Shown: in pieces, positions 47,040-59,039 of the stretch
Numbering within the stretch: position 1 is the first letter of the stretch
How the letters are laid out: every line of letters begins with the position of its first letter
Assembly (NCBI GenBank): GCA_003024785.1
Contig: PUQB01000179.1
Location: 248,001 to 312,000, forward strand
DNA length: 64,000 nucleotides
DNA from: Selaginella tamariscina
Taxonomy: Eukaryota > Streptophyta > Lycopodiopsida > Selaginellales > Selaginellaceae
Direction of reading: 5' to 3'
Position numbers and translations under genes: made by a program
Notes under the pieces: model-generated
What the model was told of the DNA's origin: nothing
Database searches by the model: none
Seen by the model: the letters and a program-made list of their open reading frames with translations, nothing else

Positions 47040-48403
47040 GTACACTGTTTGTTTTTCAATAATAATTTGTGAGTATGTATTGAAGTTTATATAACACCAT
47101 CAACTATAATATTAGTTTGCACTGGATACCTCTCTTCCTATAAGCATTGTGTTACGATTTTTAAAACGTAACACACTTCGTACATTGAACAGCAATATAA
47201 CGATCACCTAGTAATCTTGCTGTCATCCCTTTTAAGTTGTCACTTAGCATACAAACAATCTTGTTAATATGCATATGTGTGTATACATGTATTTGTATGT
47301 GTGTGGGATGACTTACTATGGCATGTTGATGGGCATTAAGATCTGCATTGCCTGCCCCTTTCCAAACGGATTTCTTCCCTCTCCGATGCTGTTCTTAAGA
47401 TCATCAATTCTTTGTTATCGAACCTATATGCATTCGTATATTCTATGCTAACTCAATATTTCGAGCTTTCATATATGATGCTATCCGTATTATGAGTTGT
47501 ACATATGTCACAATATAGAGATGTACACACACACATATATGGTTTACGACATATGTTTTACCTAGTCATTTGGTGCAATGCTCTCGTATTCGTCCGAACC
47601 ATAGGAAATGCACTTCGAACAAAGCAATCAATAGAGAAATGTGAGTGAAAGGTTTCAACGTTAATTAAATGGTTAAGCCTGGCTAAGTTGGGGTTCATGT
47701 ATTTTAATTCTGGACTGATTCATTAATCAGTCCTGCATGACATAAAGGATAAAAATATAGAGGTGTTATTTCATATAGAAAAATTATTAAAAAATTTAAA
47801 AGTATTATATATATTATATTGAATATATTTAGATGGAGACTTTTTGAACGAGATACAAATCAAAATAATCAGTTATTTGAAATATCATTTGCAAAAAACA
47901 CATGATTGTAATATCATGCACTTGTTTTTATAGGTAAGACTCTTATAACACTTGTTATAATATTTATATATTCATTGCACTTATGGAATAATAATAAAAA
48001 AATTAGTGAAGTTTTATTTATACTATAAATAAAATTACTCATCAAATTTTTATAATAAGAAATGAGTTTATATTTTATAATAAATGAAACTTTTTATTAA
48101 AAGTTTCTTAAAAGAAATTCTTATTCTTGTTTAATTTAAAAAAAAAAAATCAAACATAAGAATTGATTGAATACTTACTTATTTTCTTACATCTTAAATA
48201 AATTAATTAAATACAAGTACTTTCGCTTAATTAATTATAACTGATCATGTAATGATACTTAATCTCAACTTCATATTCATGCATACATGACTTAATTGAT
48301 TTTTTGGAATCACCAAGTTAAGAAATATGTAAAATATGTCCGTAATCTTCTCAAAATCTATTCTAATATTATAAATATGCTATAATTAAACAAAAGTAAA
48401 CTT
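47040..48403. other. Gene-free spacer
   Basis: AT-rich sequence between the PLAC8 gene and the gypsy insertion; no coding or RNA feature seen. From about 47431 it is duplicated at 56577-57575. Confidence 0.6.
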
Positions 48404-48566
48404 TGTGAGAGCTCGGAATATAGAAATGTGTATATCCCATTAGTTCAGAAAACTCTAACTTATATACAAGAGCGAGTGGTCCAGATTGAATCCAATCTAA
48501 TGGTTATCAAAATCCACTACGCTAATAATAGTATGTGCACATGCAGCAGTACACGTGGATCTTACA
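48404..48566 (-). repeat. 3' LTR of the gypsy element (163 bp)
   Basis: Left copy of the terminal repeat. With the element read on the minus strand it is the 3' LTR, preceded in that direction by the purine tract. Confidence 0.88.
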
Positions 48567-48988
48567 TCATCCCCTCCTCTCGGAAGGGTGTAAGTTGGTT
48601 AGGGTTCTCTTGTAGATGGGCCCGGATCTGGAGGAACATTAGGAGGAGGCATTGGGTGATCTGTAGGTGGCACAACTTGTTCCCGCGTTGCAGCAAATGC
48701 TTTCAACCGTTGTACATGTACAATCTCCGGAGGATCGGGTTGAATGTCGTGCCGAACCTCATAAACTTGTGGCCCTACTTACCGGTAGCACTCGATACGG
48801 TCCTTTCACTGAGGAAGGAGACTCTTACTAAACCACGTACCGTAAGCTTGGGAAAACGAACCAACACCAGTTCATCAACCTTGTACTCCGCAGGAGACGA
48901 TGATGCGAGTTGTAGCGTTGTTGTTGTCCTACTTGTACGCGGCCCAAGTGTTCTGCTGACTCCGCACGAACCAATGGAAGAATGCTCG

Positions 48989-50113
48989 TCAGATACCGAT
49001 CCCATAACCTAGCATCAGCAGCTCGTGGTAACCGAGAAGGCAAACCCAACTCCGTTGGCAACACCGGGTCATGACCATACAAAAGCTTATATGGGAAGTA
49101 CCAATGGAACTTTGAACTCCAGTGACATAAGCATATCGGAGAGACGGCAGATAACCATCCCAATCTGAATGTTGAAAGTTCACATACTTCGCGATGAAGG
49201 TTCTGACGAGCCGTTCCACTAAACCATCTGTCTGAGGATGATAAGCACTTGTGAAAGTGTGGCGTATCCCTAATCGAGATGTCAAAACATGAAATGCCTC
49301 AGCCATAAATGCGGGACCATTATCCGAGAGAATTCGCTCCGGACAAGAATGCTGAAACACGACCCGATTCAGGAGAAACTGACCAACAGCAGAAGCAGTC
49401 GCACTAGCAAGAGCACCAACTTCTACCCAACGAGTTAGGTAATCAGAAGCAATAATAACGTACTCGTTACCAGCAGTTGACCGCGGAAAAGGTCCCATCA
49501 AATCAAATGCCACCAATTCAAACGGACGAGAAACTGCAATTGACTCCAACCGTCCTTCCGAAGCACATGGGGGAGTATTGCGAGCTTGGCACCACACACA
49601 GCTACGCACATACCGAATCACATCTCCTCGCAACTCCGGCCAATAGAAAGATCTGCGCAGCTTCTCCATCACCCGACGATGTCCCATGTGCCCGCCAAGA
49701 ATAGGAGAGTCATGGTAAGCATGGAGGAAGCGTGGAATGAAGATTGAAGGCACCACCAACCGCAAAGGATCATCTGGATCAGTCCCCACAAAATAAAGAA
49801 GGTCATCCTGAAGGCGATACTGTGAATGTAAATGCCTGAAAGGCAAGTCATCAGCAAGTGATGCAGGATTCTCAAACCCATCACGAAGCCTTCGAATCCA
49901 CGGCTCAACCTTTTGAGCTTCCCGAACCTCATCCAAAGACGGCAAATCTAACTCTGCATTCTGCGGACACTGAATGTCAAGCACAGCAACTGCTGATGGT
50001 ACGGAATCTTCATCCAAAAAGTCCACTGAAGCTGGAACAACTGGTTCCTCTGGGGCAACAGAAGAGAGAGAAGGTGGAAGAGGAGCCCGAGAAAGAGCAT
50101 CAGCATCAGCCAT
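48989..50113 (-). CDS. Gypsy integrase (with end of RNase H linker)
   Basis: Begins in ADADALSRAP, the usual RNase H-integrase linker. A zinc-binding head GGHMGHRRVMEKLRRSFYWP with CVWCQARN follows. The catalytic core has D in VAFDLMGPFP, D in LSDNGPAF and E in LVERLVRTF, so the DDE triad is present. The C-terminal tail (to about 48600) is out of frame and shows no chromodomain. It inserts element DNA into the host genome. Confidence 0.88.
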   Translation of the reverse strand: MADADALSRAPLPPSLSSVAPEEPVVPASVDFLDEDSVPSAVAVLDIQCPQNAELDLPSLDEVREAQKVEPWIRRLRDGFENPASLADDLPFRHLHSQYRLQDDLLYFVGTDPDDPLRLVVPSIFIPRFLHAYHDSPILGGHMGHRRVMEKLRRSFYWPELRGDVIRYVRSCVWCQARNTPPCASEGRLESIAVSRPFELVAFDLMGPFPRSTAGNEYVIIASDYLTRWVEVGALASATASAVGQFLLNRVVFQHSCPERILSDNGPAFMAEAFHVLTSRLGIRHTFTSAYHPQTDGLVERLVRTFIAKYVNFQHSDWDGYLPSLRYAYVTGVQSSIGTSHISFCMVMTRCCQRSWVCLLGYHELLMLGYGIGI

Positions 50114-51526
50114 GGAACTTCCTGGCGATGAACAACTTCAAAGTCGTAAATTTGAAGTTTCAAGGCCCACCGAGCAGTACGCCCAATCAAATTCTTCCGC
50201 TTCAACAACGAAGTGACTGCTGCATGATCGCCTTCCAACAACGTCCGCGAACCATGCAAGTAGGCATGGAGCTTCTCAAAACCCCAAACTGCTGCTAGAC
50301 ACTCCTTTTCAGTCGTGGAGTAATTCACCTCTGCTGGCTGCAATGTACGGCTGATGTACGCAATGGGATGTCGTTGGCCAGGAACACTCGTACTCTCCTG
50401 CATCAATACACCCCCGAGGCCGATGTCAGAAGCATCTACACGCAAGATGAAAGGACGGGTGTAATCCGGGTACGCCAAAACTGGAGGAGTCGTCAACAAC
50501 TCTTTGAGATCTGCAAATGCCTGCTTGCAATCCTTAGACCAAACAAAAGAAGTCATTGACGATTTCAACAACGCGCCAACGGTGCAGTACGATCTGAAAG
50601 ATGATCCACAAAACGACCCAGATATTGTACCTTGCCAAGAAAGCGTTGCACATCATTCACACACTTTGGCGTAGGGAACTTCAAAACTGCAACTAGTTTG
50701 TCAGGATCGACTTGCAAACCTTCACGTGAAATGCGATAACCCAGATAAGTGGTGTCCTTTGATCCAAAACACACACTTAGATGGCTTCAACTTCAAACCA
50801 ACTTCCCGCATCGATCCAAAACCTTACGTACATCACCGACATGCTCCTCCACGTTCCATCCGAATGGATCAAAACATCATCGATGAAATCGGCAGTCACC
50901 TCCGGCATGTCGCAAAGAACCTCGTCCATCATACGCTGGAAAGTTGCTGGAGCATTGCTCAAACCGAAAGGCATCACCAGGAACTCGTACAGGCCAAATG
51001 GTGTCCGAAAAGCAGTCTTGGGAATGTCCATGTCAGCCATCGGAACTTGCCAATATCCAGATGCGAGATCTAACTTGGTGAACCAACGGCTCCGCCCCAG
51101 TCGATCCAAAAGGTCTGCAGTATGAGGAAGTGGGTACACATCTGAGACGGTTACCTCATTTAACGGGCGATAGTCAATGCAGAATCGAACGCTCCCATCA
51201 GGCTTCGTCACAAGGTGAGGTTCGCACGCCCAAGGACTTCGAGACTTCCGGATAACACCCTTCTCCAACATCTCTTTGACATTCGCTCGTAAGATCTTGA
51301 GCTCCTTTGGTGACCGACGCCGAACAGGTACCTTGATTGGCCTAGCTTCTCCAGTTGGAATAGGGTGGCGTGTCGCAATCTTGGCCCCAGATGACAAGTC
51401 GAAGTTGAAAAGATCAGCATACTCCTTCTTGAGTTGATCAACAACTACAGCACGACGATCATCTGATGGATCCAAAGAAGAAAGGAAGAGCATGAAGGGA
51501 AAATGGTTGGAAATAGGGTGAGACAA
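49948..51526 (-). CDS. Gypsy reverse transcriptase and RNase H (frame-slipped)
   Basis: RT: HPIPTGEARPIKVPVRR, then PHLVTKPDGSVRFCIDYRPL, then WFTKLDLASGYWQV, then FRTPFGLYEFLVMPFGLSN. The catalytic FIDDVLIHS is at about 50890-50870, an allowed variant of YxDD. After that the frame slips; the thumb resumes in TTYLGYRISREGLQVDP (about 50750) and RFLGKVQYLGRF. RNase H follows: FILRVDASDIGLGGVLMQ, YSTTEKECLAAVWG, LLEGDHAAV, with catalytic Asp and Glu. At least two slips separate the blocks. Confidence 0.87.
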
Positions 51527-52011
51527 AAGTGATGGAAGCAGAGGTGGAAGCAGATGGACGAAGTGGAATAGAAGTAAGAGGAATGGAAGAAAGACGAGGG
51601 AGAGTCAAACAAGGGGGAGACTTTTCAAAGTCACACTTGGCATGATTGCGAGTTAACCAATCCATACCAAGAATAAGGTGAAAAGCTTGACTCGGCACCA
51701 CCCGCAAAGATTGAAGCTCGAGCTCACAATCATCCACACGAACAACAATGTCCACTTCATCGCGAACAAGCATGAGTATGTCCGTTGCCGTACAGAATGA
51801 AGACTGGTTCTACCGCACGACGCAAATGAAGGCTGCAACGTGTAGCAACAGATTGAGAAACAGAGGACAAACTCGAACCTGTATCCACCAACACTGAAAG
51901 GAAAACGGGACGAGGCGTGCGATTAAAACGAGCTTGAAAAGTGAAAACCGGATGATTTGGTGCCGAGTGAACCCCTTGATGATACTCCCGAAAGAAAGAT
52001 GGAGGGGTCAC
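51459..52011 (-). CDS. Gypsy aspartic protease region
   Basis: SVLVDTGSSLSSVS holds the DTG catalytic motif (about 51890-51871). HLILGMDWLTRNHAKCDF is the typical second half (ILGMDWL). The two halves lie in different frames around 51760. Confidence 0.82.
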
Positions 52012-52078
52012 TAATTTATTCGCACGAGGACCCTCCTTCTACTCGTGCGATTCGTCGTTTTCCCGGAGATCCACCGCA

Positions 52079-53063
52079 TCACAACCTTCCATTGCAGCAG
52101 CACCAACCGGACGTTGTTGACCATGGCCTCCATCCTGGAAATGGGGGACGCCAATCGGGAAACCGTTGACAGCGCCGATACGTGTGTCCAACCTCATCAC
52201 ATGCCCAACAACGAACTGCACGTCCACGTCCTCGTCCACGGGCCCCACCTTGTGCTGGTACACGAGCGGCAACAGCCTCAACCTCCATCGGAGCAGGTCC
52301 ATCCCCAACATGGAGTGGAACAAGAGCACGTGAAGGCGCAAGTGGGAGAGGTGACGACTCATATCGTTGTGCCAGCCTCAAAGCATCGTCAAGAGTCACT
52401 GGAGCTAGTGCATGCACAAGCCCCACAAGGTCTTGACGAAGTGCTGGCCACAACATACCTAACTTGATGCGTTCCGACATGTTAGGTTCTGCACGCAGCA
52501 AAAGGCTTCGAAAGCGAACACCAAACTGCATCACCGACTCAGATGGCTCCTGACGAATACGATGCAACTGCTGAAAAGCATCATCACAGTCGTCCGCATG
52601 CCCAAATGCACGTTTGAAGATCTCTGGAAGAATATTCCAATTCACGAGTTGCAACGTCCAGACCATTGTACCACTGCAACGCCGTCCCTTGAAGACAAGT
52701 AGGAAATCGCGCAAACACTGAGCACCGTCCCACGAATGATATGTGGCAACCACATGAAGTGGTCAAACCAATGGTACACATCATCTCCAATTCCGCGAAA
52801 GAAATCCGGCCGGACACGGGGTTTGCAACATGAGTAGGAGGAGTACCCTGGACTGTGAATGCTGCCATCAACTGAGAATGATTGTTCAGTTGCACACGCA
52901 TGGCATCCAACAACTGCATGAGTAACTGCTCACAGACAAGGGATTTGCCTGTTGTGGATTCATGGACGAAGAAGAGACAAAATCCACAAAAAAAAGGAGA
53001 TCTAGACAATGGAAAAGCTAGACCTAAGAAGACAGAGAAAATTAATAAAAAACATAAATCCAA
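52079..53063 (-). CDS. Gypsy gag polyprotein (frame-slipped)
   Basis: Start region about 53063-52900; capsid-like text LQWYNGLD and FGVRFRSLLLRAEPNMSE and LVHALAPVTLDDALRLAQRY. A single zinc knuckle CWACDEVGHTYRRC (CX2CX4HX4C, about 52205-52160) follows an Arg/Gly-rich stretch. One or more slips split it near 52620. Confidence 0.8.
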
Positions 53064-53106
53064 GCACTCCGTAGGGACAATTAGAGGTGCCCCTCACCTC
53101 CACCAA

Positions 53107-53271
53107 TGTGAGAGCTCGGAATATAGAAATGTGTATATCCCATTAGTTCAGAAACCCTAACTTATATACAAGAGCGAGTGGTTCAGATTGAATCTAATCC
53201 GACGACGGCTATCAAAATCCACTACGCTAATAATAATATGTGCACATGCAGCCGTACACGTGGATCTTACA
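53107..53271 (-). repeat. 5' LTR of the gypsy element (165 bp)
   Basis: Right copy of the terminal repeat. It differs from the left copy by several substitutions and small indels over about 164 bases. Confidence 0.88.
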
Positions 53272-53377
53272 ACTTGTATTTAATTAGGTTTATTTAAGAA
53301 AATGAAGCAAGAACATAATTAATTAATATATTTTTATTGTTCAAAAAATAAAAGAGGCTTTGTAACCATCACACCCT

Positions 53378-54003
53378 CTAATCATCCCACTCCTCCTGCA
53401 TTCTCACTAGATCTCTATTTTCTATCCGTAAAACACTTTTAATATTATTCTCTATCAAGGACTGAAATTGAATAATGAGGCTACCAATCAACCTTGTGCC
53501 CAACCCTAAAACCCCCACAACTTTACCTTTTATCTGACCGAGTTGGAACTGTTCTCGTCCTAACAATGCTCGATCGTCAACAACATTGGCATCTCCTGAA
53601 TTATTGTGTTATTAATAATGTTGAAGCTAACGTTATTTATTACTTGTTTTATATATGCAAATCGTCTGTGTGCTTACCTTTTGTTATAACCTTAGTTTCC
53701 TTAGTTTCCTCAGTTTCACTATCTTTCCAAACTCTGAGGACACGATGAACAAACGGTATGTAACCGGCAATATCGATTTTAATAATTTCACCAACATCGA
53801 TTGGATCTTGGGTCTTTTTTATCAAAACTATCTCACCCTGAAAATATATAAAGAAAATAAAATTGTTTTACTCTGAATATTTAAACTTACCACTGTAAGA
53901 TTAGGCTCCATGCCTCTAGATCGAATAATAACAAGTTGAAACCGCAAAGCCACACATAAAATCACCAGGATAAAACTATGGCGACACTTATCATCCTCGC
54001 CAT
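53378..54003 (-). pseudogene. SEC11-like signal peptidase catalytic subunit, unit-1 copy
   Basis: Paralogue of the gene at 57681-58307, with the same three exons. ATG 54003; exon 1 lacks 12 bases and one base relative to its twin, so the frame breaks in the membrane anchor. Exon 2 reads DPIDVGEIIKIDIAGYIPF and VHRVLRVWKDSETEE; exon 3 GDANVVDDRALLGREQFQLG and on to the same C-terminus (stop 53378-53380). The His and DDR motifs are kept. The Ser region again reads RSRGMEPN, without the catalytic Ser. A telo-box (AACCCTAAAA, 54011-54020) lies just upstream. Probably non-functional unless the one-base gap is sequence error. Confidence 0.72.
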
Positions 54004-54889
54004 AGCTCTTAACCCTAAAACTTAGGTTTTGATGTATTTAATAATAAATAGCCCTAACTTAAATTAACTTAAAAATAAAATTAGGATTTTAAAATGTTAA
54101 TACGATAGCCGTAGTTTTAAAATGGAAATTTTTTTAAAGATGTGGTTCCTTCCGAAAAGAAAACCAGGTTAACCAACAAAAAATAATAATATAAATAACG
54201 TGTTAATAAGTGAAAATGTAAATATAAATTCTCTAAATTAAAGATTAAAATTAAAAAAAATTAAATTTTAATATTCATTAATATTATCGATGAAGCATTG
54301 TAATAAAGGTTTATTAGAAAGCAATATATTAAAAAATGAAATTGATGAAGCTAAACCGTTGAATATAAATTAAATATAAGTAACCAAAAATATTTATGTT
54401 TGGTTCTATAATTTTCTAAAATTCAAATTGAATTAATCTGTAGTTTTATTTTTTAATTTTACATGTTAAATGACAAGTTATTAATTTTTAAAGTTTAAAG
54501 AAGTCGAATAATACAATACTTCTCTAAAATAAAATATTATAAAAGTTTACACTTATATATATGAACAAAAAAAACCCACTGAAGTGACACATGCAATCGA
54601 AACTTGTTTACGACATCAGTTATGGTGACGTTAACTTAGTGCATATTTGTTAATCAATATTGCATTACTCAATTATCAGGCCGACTTCATTGGAACCGTT
54701 GCATATTTAAACTGTATATACTGAAGCCACACGATTATACACTATATATGTATGTATGTATGTATGCATTTTAGACAGCCTTCTATATCCTATATGTAAA
54801 CAAGACCAAAGAGTAATATGAATATTAAGTGAAGTTGCTTAGATGACTTACATGAGCTTTCGTTTTTCTTCAAGAGAATACTTGCTCAC

Positions 54890-56060
54890 CAGAATCCAAA
54901 ACCTAAAAATAGGCACCATTAGCTTAGGAACGAGATAAGCAATCATCTTACCATGTAGAACATCGAGTATGGTACTACTGAGGGATTCGCTTCAACTCTG
55001 TAAAAGAAGCAAGATGAAGAAAGCTCGTATAGTAAACACACACACACACACTTTACCGCTCCAAGCAAGGTCGCCACAAATCGGATTGTGCAAATGTTGC
55101 ATTTCCACTCTAAGTATATCCAGCATTAGAAACTGAACAAGACTAACTTTCTCACGAGGGTCTTCAGATTCCCAATTCACGCTAAATGAGTTTTCATATT
55201 GCGGGACATCTGCAACAAAGTAAGTTATATATAATATATATATTACGATTTTAATAATACGATCATTGATTATTAATTATTATTAAATGTTGTATTTGCA
55301 AAACATTAGCTTCTAAGATTAAGTTTACTCCAAAGATATAAGAAATTTAATTCTAAATTTATGTTATTTTTCTAAAAGTAATAAGTGTGTGTGTGTGTTG
55401 TGTGTGGTTAAATGACATACCAGGAATATAGATGGTAGCGTCGATGACTGCCCCCAAGAGACCAGGAATGAGCACACGCATAATACGATTGTCCTGCTAA
55501 CTTTCGAGGAGTATACGCATCATATCGTGAGAAAACGCAGCGACGATCTTGAAAGTATGTTTCATGTTAGTCCATGATCTGTCAGTGGCCACTGCAAGAA
55601 CAAGAGCTTAAACATTCACAGTTAAACTATAAGTAATTGTCAGATACATTAGTGTATACATTGCATAGTTAAATACAAATTATATATATATAGTTTAATA
55701 TTACATAAGTTATAGATAAGCTTACGGAAAAATAGAGCTTCTTTAAAGTTTAAAGCTGTTATTACGTCCTTAAGAGCGCCGGGTTTCAAAGGAAGCTCCT
55801 TCCTACCAGCAAGACATTAAACAAAGGGCACAAAAATCAGAAAACACAATCAAAAAAGAATATATGTGTGTGTGTGTGTGTCTATGTTATCTATATGTGT
55901 GTGTGTGTGTATGTAGTATATATATGTGTATAACACACACCACACACACACACACATATATATATATATACAGGTTTATACATGCAAAGATGTCGATGGA
56001 AATCCGATGGAGCTCTCATCGCCTCGAAAACCCTAGGGCGGCGTCGCTTTTGGCCTAATT
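54890..56060 (-). pseudogene. Unrecognised gene, unit-1 copy (partly deleted)
   Basis: Paralogue of 59040-61025. Exon-like pieces on the minus strand: LKPGALKDVITALNFKEALF (about 55790-55730), ATDRSWTNMKHTFKI (about 55590), FSHDMMRILLES followed by a stop (about 55530-55500), IYIPG, FQYENSFS-like text, VSLVQFLMLDI (about 55145) and VVPYSMFYM (about 54965). The 5' coding exon of the twin (DEFEGPIQPYGLDF...) is missing. The 5' leader (about 55985-56055, with CCCTAGGG) is retained. Family not recognised. Confidence 0.5.
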
Positions 56061-57680
56061 CAAAATAGACGACCGTTATCGATTCAAACTTAAAACTCGT
56101 GATAACCTAATTACTGATAGCTAAATATAGTATATATATCAATGTTCACACTGATCGATTTTGTTTTCTAATAACAAGTTCTTAGCCAGATAGTGAGCTA
56201 TAGTACAATTAATAAGCTAAACCATGTATACATCAATGCCCCATCATATGATACACACAGACATGCATATATATTTTATTACAACATATAATATTATAAT
56301 AATTAATTGAATATGTTTTTCCGTAAACTCCAGCTGGTTTGACATTATTTGTAATACTCCAGTAAAAGATATACACAACCAGCTTCTACTGTATTTAAAT
56401 AAAACAAGACTTTAACATTCAGTATTTTTAAGTAGTAAATATTCACGTATTGGAATCATACTTTTATGTACAAGTACAATATTTATAGCATATTCTTAGT
56501 AAATTAATATATGTAACGAGAACAATTTAAAAAAATGCCGTATCTATACCACATCATATGTAAACACACATACATGCATCGTATATTCTATGCTAACTCA
56601 ATATTTCGAGCTTTCATATATGATATACCGTATTATGAGTTATACATGTATGTCACAATATAGAGATGTACACACACACATATATGGTTTACGACATATG
56701 TTTTACCTAGTCATTTGGTGCAATGAGCTCTTATTCGTCCACACAGATGAACCATAGGAAATGCTCGAACAAAGCAATCAATAGAGACATGTGAGTGAAA
56801 GGTATCAACGTTAATTAAATGGTTAAGCTTAGCTAAGTTGGGGTTCATGTATTTTACTTCTGGACTGATTCATTAATCAGCATAAAAGATAAAATATAGA
56901 GGTGTTATTTCATATAGAAAAATTATTAATAAATTTTAAAAGTATTATATATATTTAATATAATTAAATATATTTTAGATGGATTTGTTCCCTTTTGATG
57001 AAGACTTTTTAAACGAGATACAAATCACATAATCAGGCTCACCAGTTATTTGAAATATCACTCACATGTTTACAAGATTGTAATATCATGCACTTGTTTT
57101 TATAGGTAAAACTCTTATAAAACACTTGTTATAATATTATATTATTCATTGCACTTATGGAATAATAATAAAAAATAATAGCGATGTTTTTATTTATACT
57201 ATAAATAAATTACTCATCAAATTTATTATCATAAGAAATGAGTTTATATTTTATGATAAAATGAAACTTTTTATTAAAAGTTTTTTAAAAAAATTCTTTA
57301 ATTTTTTTTTTTTAAAAATTAAACAGAAGAATTGATTGAATACTTACTTATTTTCTTAAGCATCTTAAATAAAATTAATTAAATACAAGTTTACTTTTGC
57401 TTAATTATAACTGATCATTAATCTCAACCTTCACATTCATGCATACATGACTTAATTGATTTTTTGGAATTCACCAAGTTACGAAATATGTAAATATGTC
57501 CGTAATCTCTCAAAATCTATTCTAAATATTATAAATATGCAAATATTACAGTTATAATTAAACAAAAGTAAACTTGTATTAATCAGGATTATGTTTATAA
57601 ATATTAATTAATATCTTTTTATTTGAGATGTTTAAAAATAAAAAAATAAATTTAAAAGAGGCTTTGTAACCATCACACCT

Positions 57681-58307
57681 CTAATCATCCCACTCCTCCT
57701 GCATTCGCACTAGATCTCTATTTTCTATCCGTAAAACACTTTTAATATTATCCTCTATCAAGGACTGAAATTGAATAATGAGGCTACCAATCAACCTTGT
57801 GCCCAACCCTAAAACCCCCACAACTTTACCTTTTATCTGACCGTGTTCTCGTCCTAAAAATGCTCGATCATCAACAACATTGGCATCTCCTGAATTATGC
57901 AAAATAATTATGTGTTATTAATAATGTTGAAGCTAACGTTATTTGTTACTTGTTATATATACAAAATCGTCTGTATGCTTACCTTTTGTTATAACCTTAG
58001 TTTCCTCAGTTTCACTGTCTTTCCAAGCTCTGATGACACGATGCACAACCGGTATGTAACCGGGAATATCAAATTTAATAATTTCACCAACATCAATTGG
58101 ATCTTCGGTCTTTTTTATCAAAACTATGTCACCCTGGAAATAAATAAATAAATAAATTGTTTTACTCTGAATATTTAAACTTACCACTGTCAAATTAGGC
58201 TCCATGCCTCTAGATCGAACAATAACAAGTTGAAGACGCAAAGCCACACATAAAATCGCCAGGATTAAAACTATGATTTGAACCACAACACTTATCATCC
58301 TCGCCAT
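57681..58307 (-). CDS. SEC11: SEC11-like signal peptidase subunit lacking the catalytic serine
   Basis: SEC11 is the serine protease subunit of the ER signal peptidase complex. Three exons (58307-58185, 58133-57983, 57889-57681), all GT-AG and in frame, about 160 residues. One N-terminal membrane anchor (VVVQIIVLILAILCVALRLQ). The box that normally reads SGSMEP reads SRGMEP, so the Ser just before Met is Gly. The His box (IPVVHRVIRAW) and the Asp box (NVVDDRAFLG) are intact. The C-terminus differs from standard SEC11 (ends RMQEEWDD). A telo-box (AACCCTAAAA, 58315-58324) sits just upstream. It may be an inactive scaffold or partner, since both copies in the window share the change. A separate canonical SEC11 elsewhere in the genome is expected. 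Confidence 0.82.
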
Positions 58308-58904
58308 AGCTATTAACCCTAAAACTTAGGTTTTGATATAAATTATTTAATAAAGATAAAATAGTAAATCTGGTGAAAAAATAAATAATTTCTTATCCTA
58401 AATTAAATTAAATTATAAAAATAAAAAATAAAAATAGGATTTTAAAATGTTTAGTGTCGTTTCACCTATGGAAGTCAATTTTAAAAATGTGGTTCTCCAA
58501 AATTTAAAAAAATGTGGTTCTCCAAAATTAAAAAATTAGATAAGCCAAGAAAAATAATAATATTTATATTTTTTTTTCTAACTTTTCACTGGTTAAATGA
58601 CGAGTTATTAATTTTAAAGTTTGAAGAAGCCAAATACATACACAATAAGTATTATAAAATTAGCATAAATACTCTAAAATAATCTGTTCACACACATTAT
58701 AAAATTGTACACTTATGATATATGAAAATAAAAATAAAAATACCCACTCGAGTGACACATGCAATAAAAACTTGTTTACGACACCACGTATTCAAGTCTC
58801 CTATGGTGAAGTTAACTCACTTCTTTGTGTGTGTGTTAAATCAATATTGCATTACTCAATTATTCATTGAAACCGTTGTATATACTGAAGCCACACGAAT
58901 ATAT

Positions 58905-58966
58905 TCTCTCTCTCTCTCTCTCTCTATATATATGTGTGTGTGTGCGTGTGCGTGTGCGGGTGTGTG
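58905..58966. repeat. (CT)n(AT)n(TG)n microsatellite
   Basis: Compound dinucleotide repeat: CT tract, TATATATA, then TGTG/CGTG tract; just downstream of the unrecognised unit-2 gene. Confidence 0.85.
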
Positions 58967-59039
58967 CATTTTAAACAGCCTTCTATATCCAGCTTTTTGT
59001 ATATGTAAACAAGACGAAAGAGTAAAGACGAGGAAAAGC

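Larger units (their letters stand above)
48404..53271 (-). mobile_element. Ty3/gypsy retrotransposon with very short LTRs
   Basis: LTR-like repeats of 163 bp (48404-48566) and 165 bp (53107-53271) start TGTGAGAG and end CTTACA. The interior reads on the minus strand in the gypsy order gag, protease, RT, RNase H, integrase. A purine tract (GAGAGGAGGGGA on the minus strand) lies inside the left LTR. The primer-site-like TGGTGGAGGTGAGGGG lies inside the right LTR and looks complementary to a tRNA CCA end; I cannot name the tRNA. The target duplication is ACTT (or AACTT); the duplicated locus at about 57565-57580 shows the uninterrupted site AAACTTGTATT. Several frame slips break pol. LTRs differ at a handful of positions. 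Confidence 0.92.
47431..56576. repeat. Tandem segmental duplication, unit 1 (carries a Ty3/gypsy insertion)
   Basis: Sequence from about 47431 (GTATATTCTATGCTAACTCA) matches unit 2 from about 56577. It resumes after the gypsy element at 53272 and runs through a SEC11-like gene and an unrecognised gene up to the start of unit 2. Without the insertion it is about 4.3 kb. The copies differ by many small indels and substitutions, so the duplication is not very recent. Confidence 0.85.

Noticed and set aside
49477..50298. Plus-strand open frames over the gypsy pol region
   Set aside because: Antisense shadows of RNase H and integrase.
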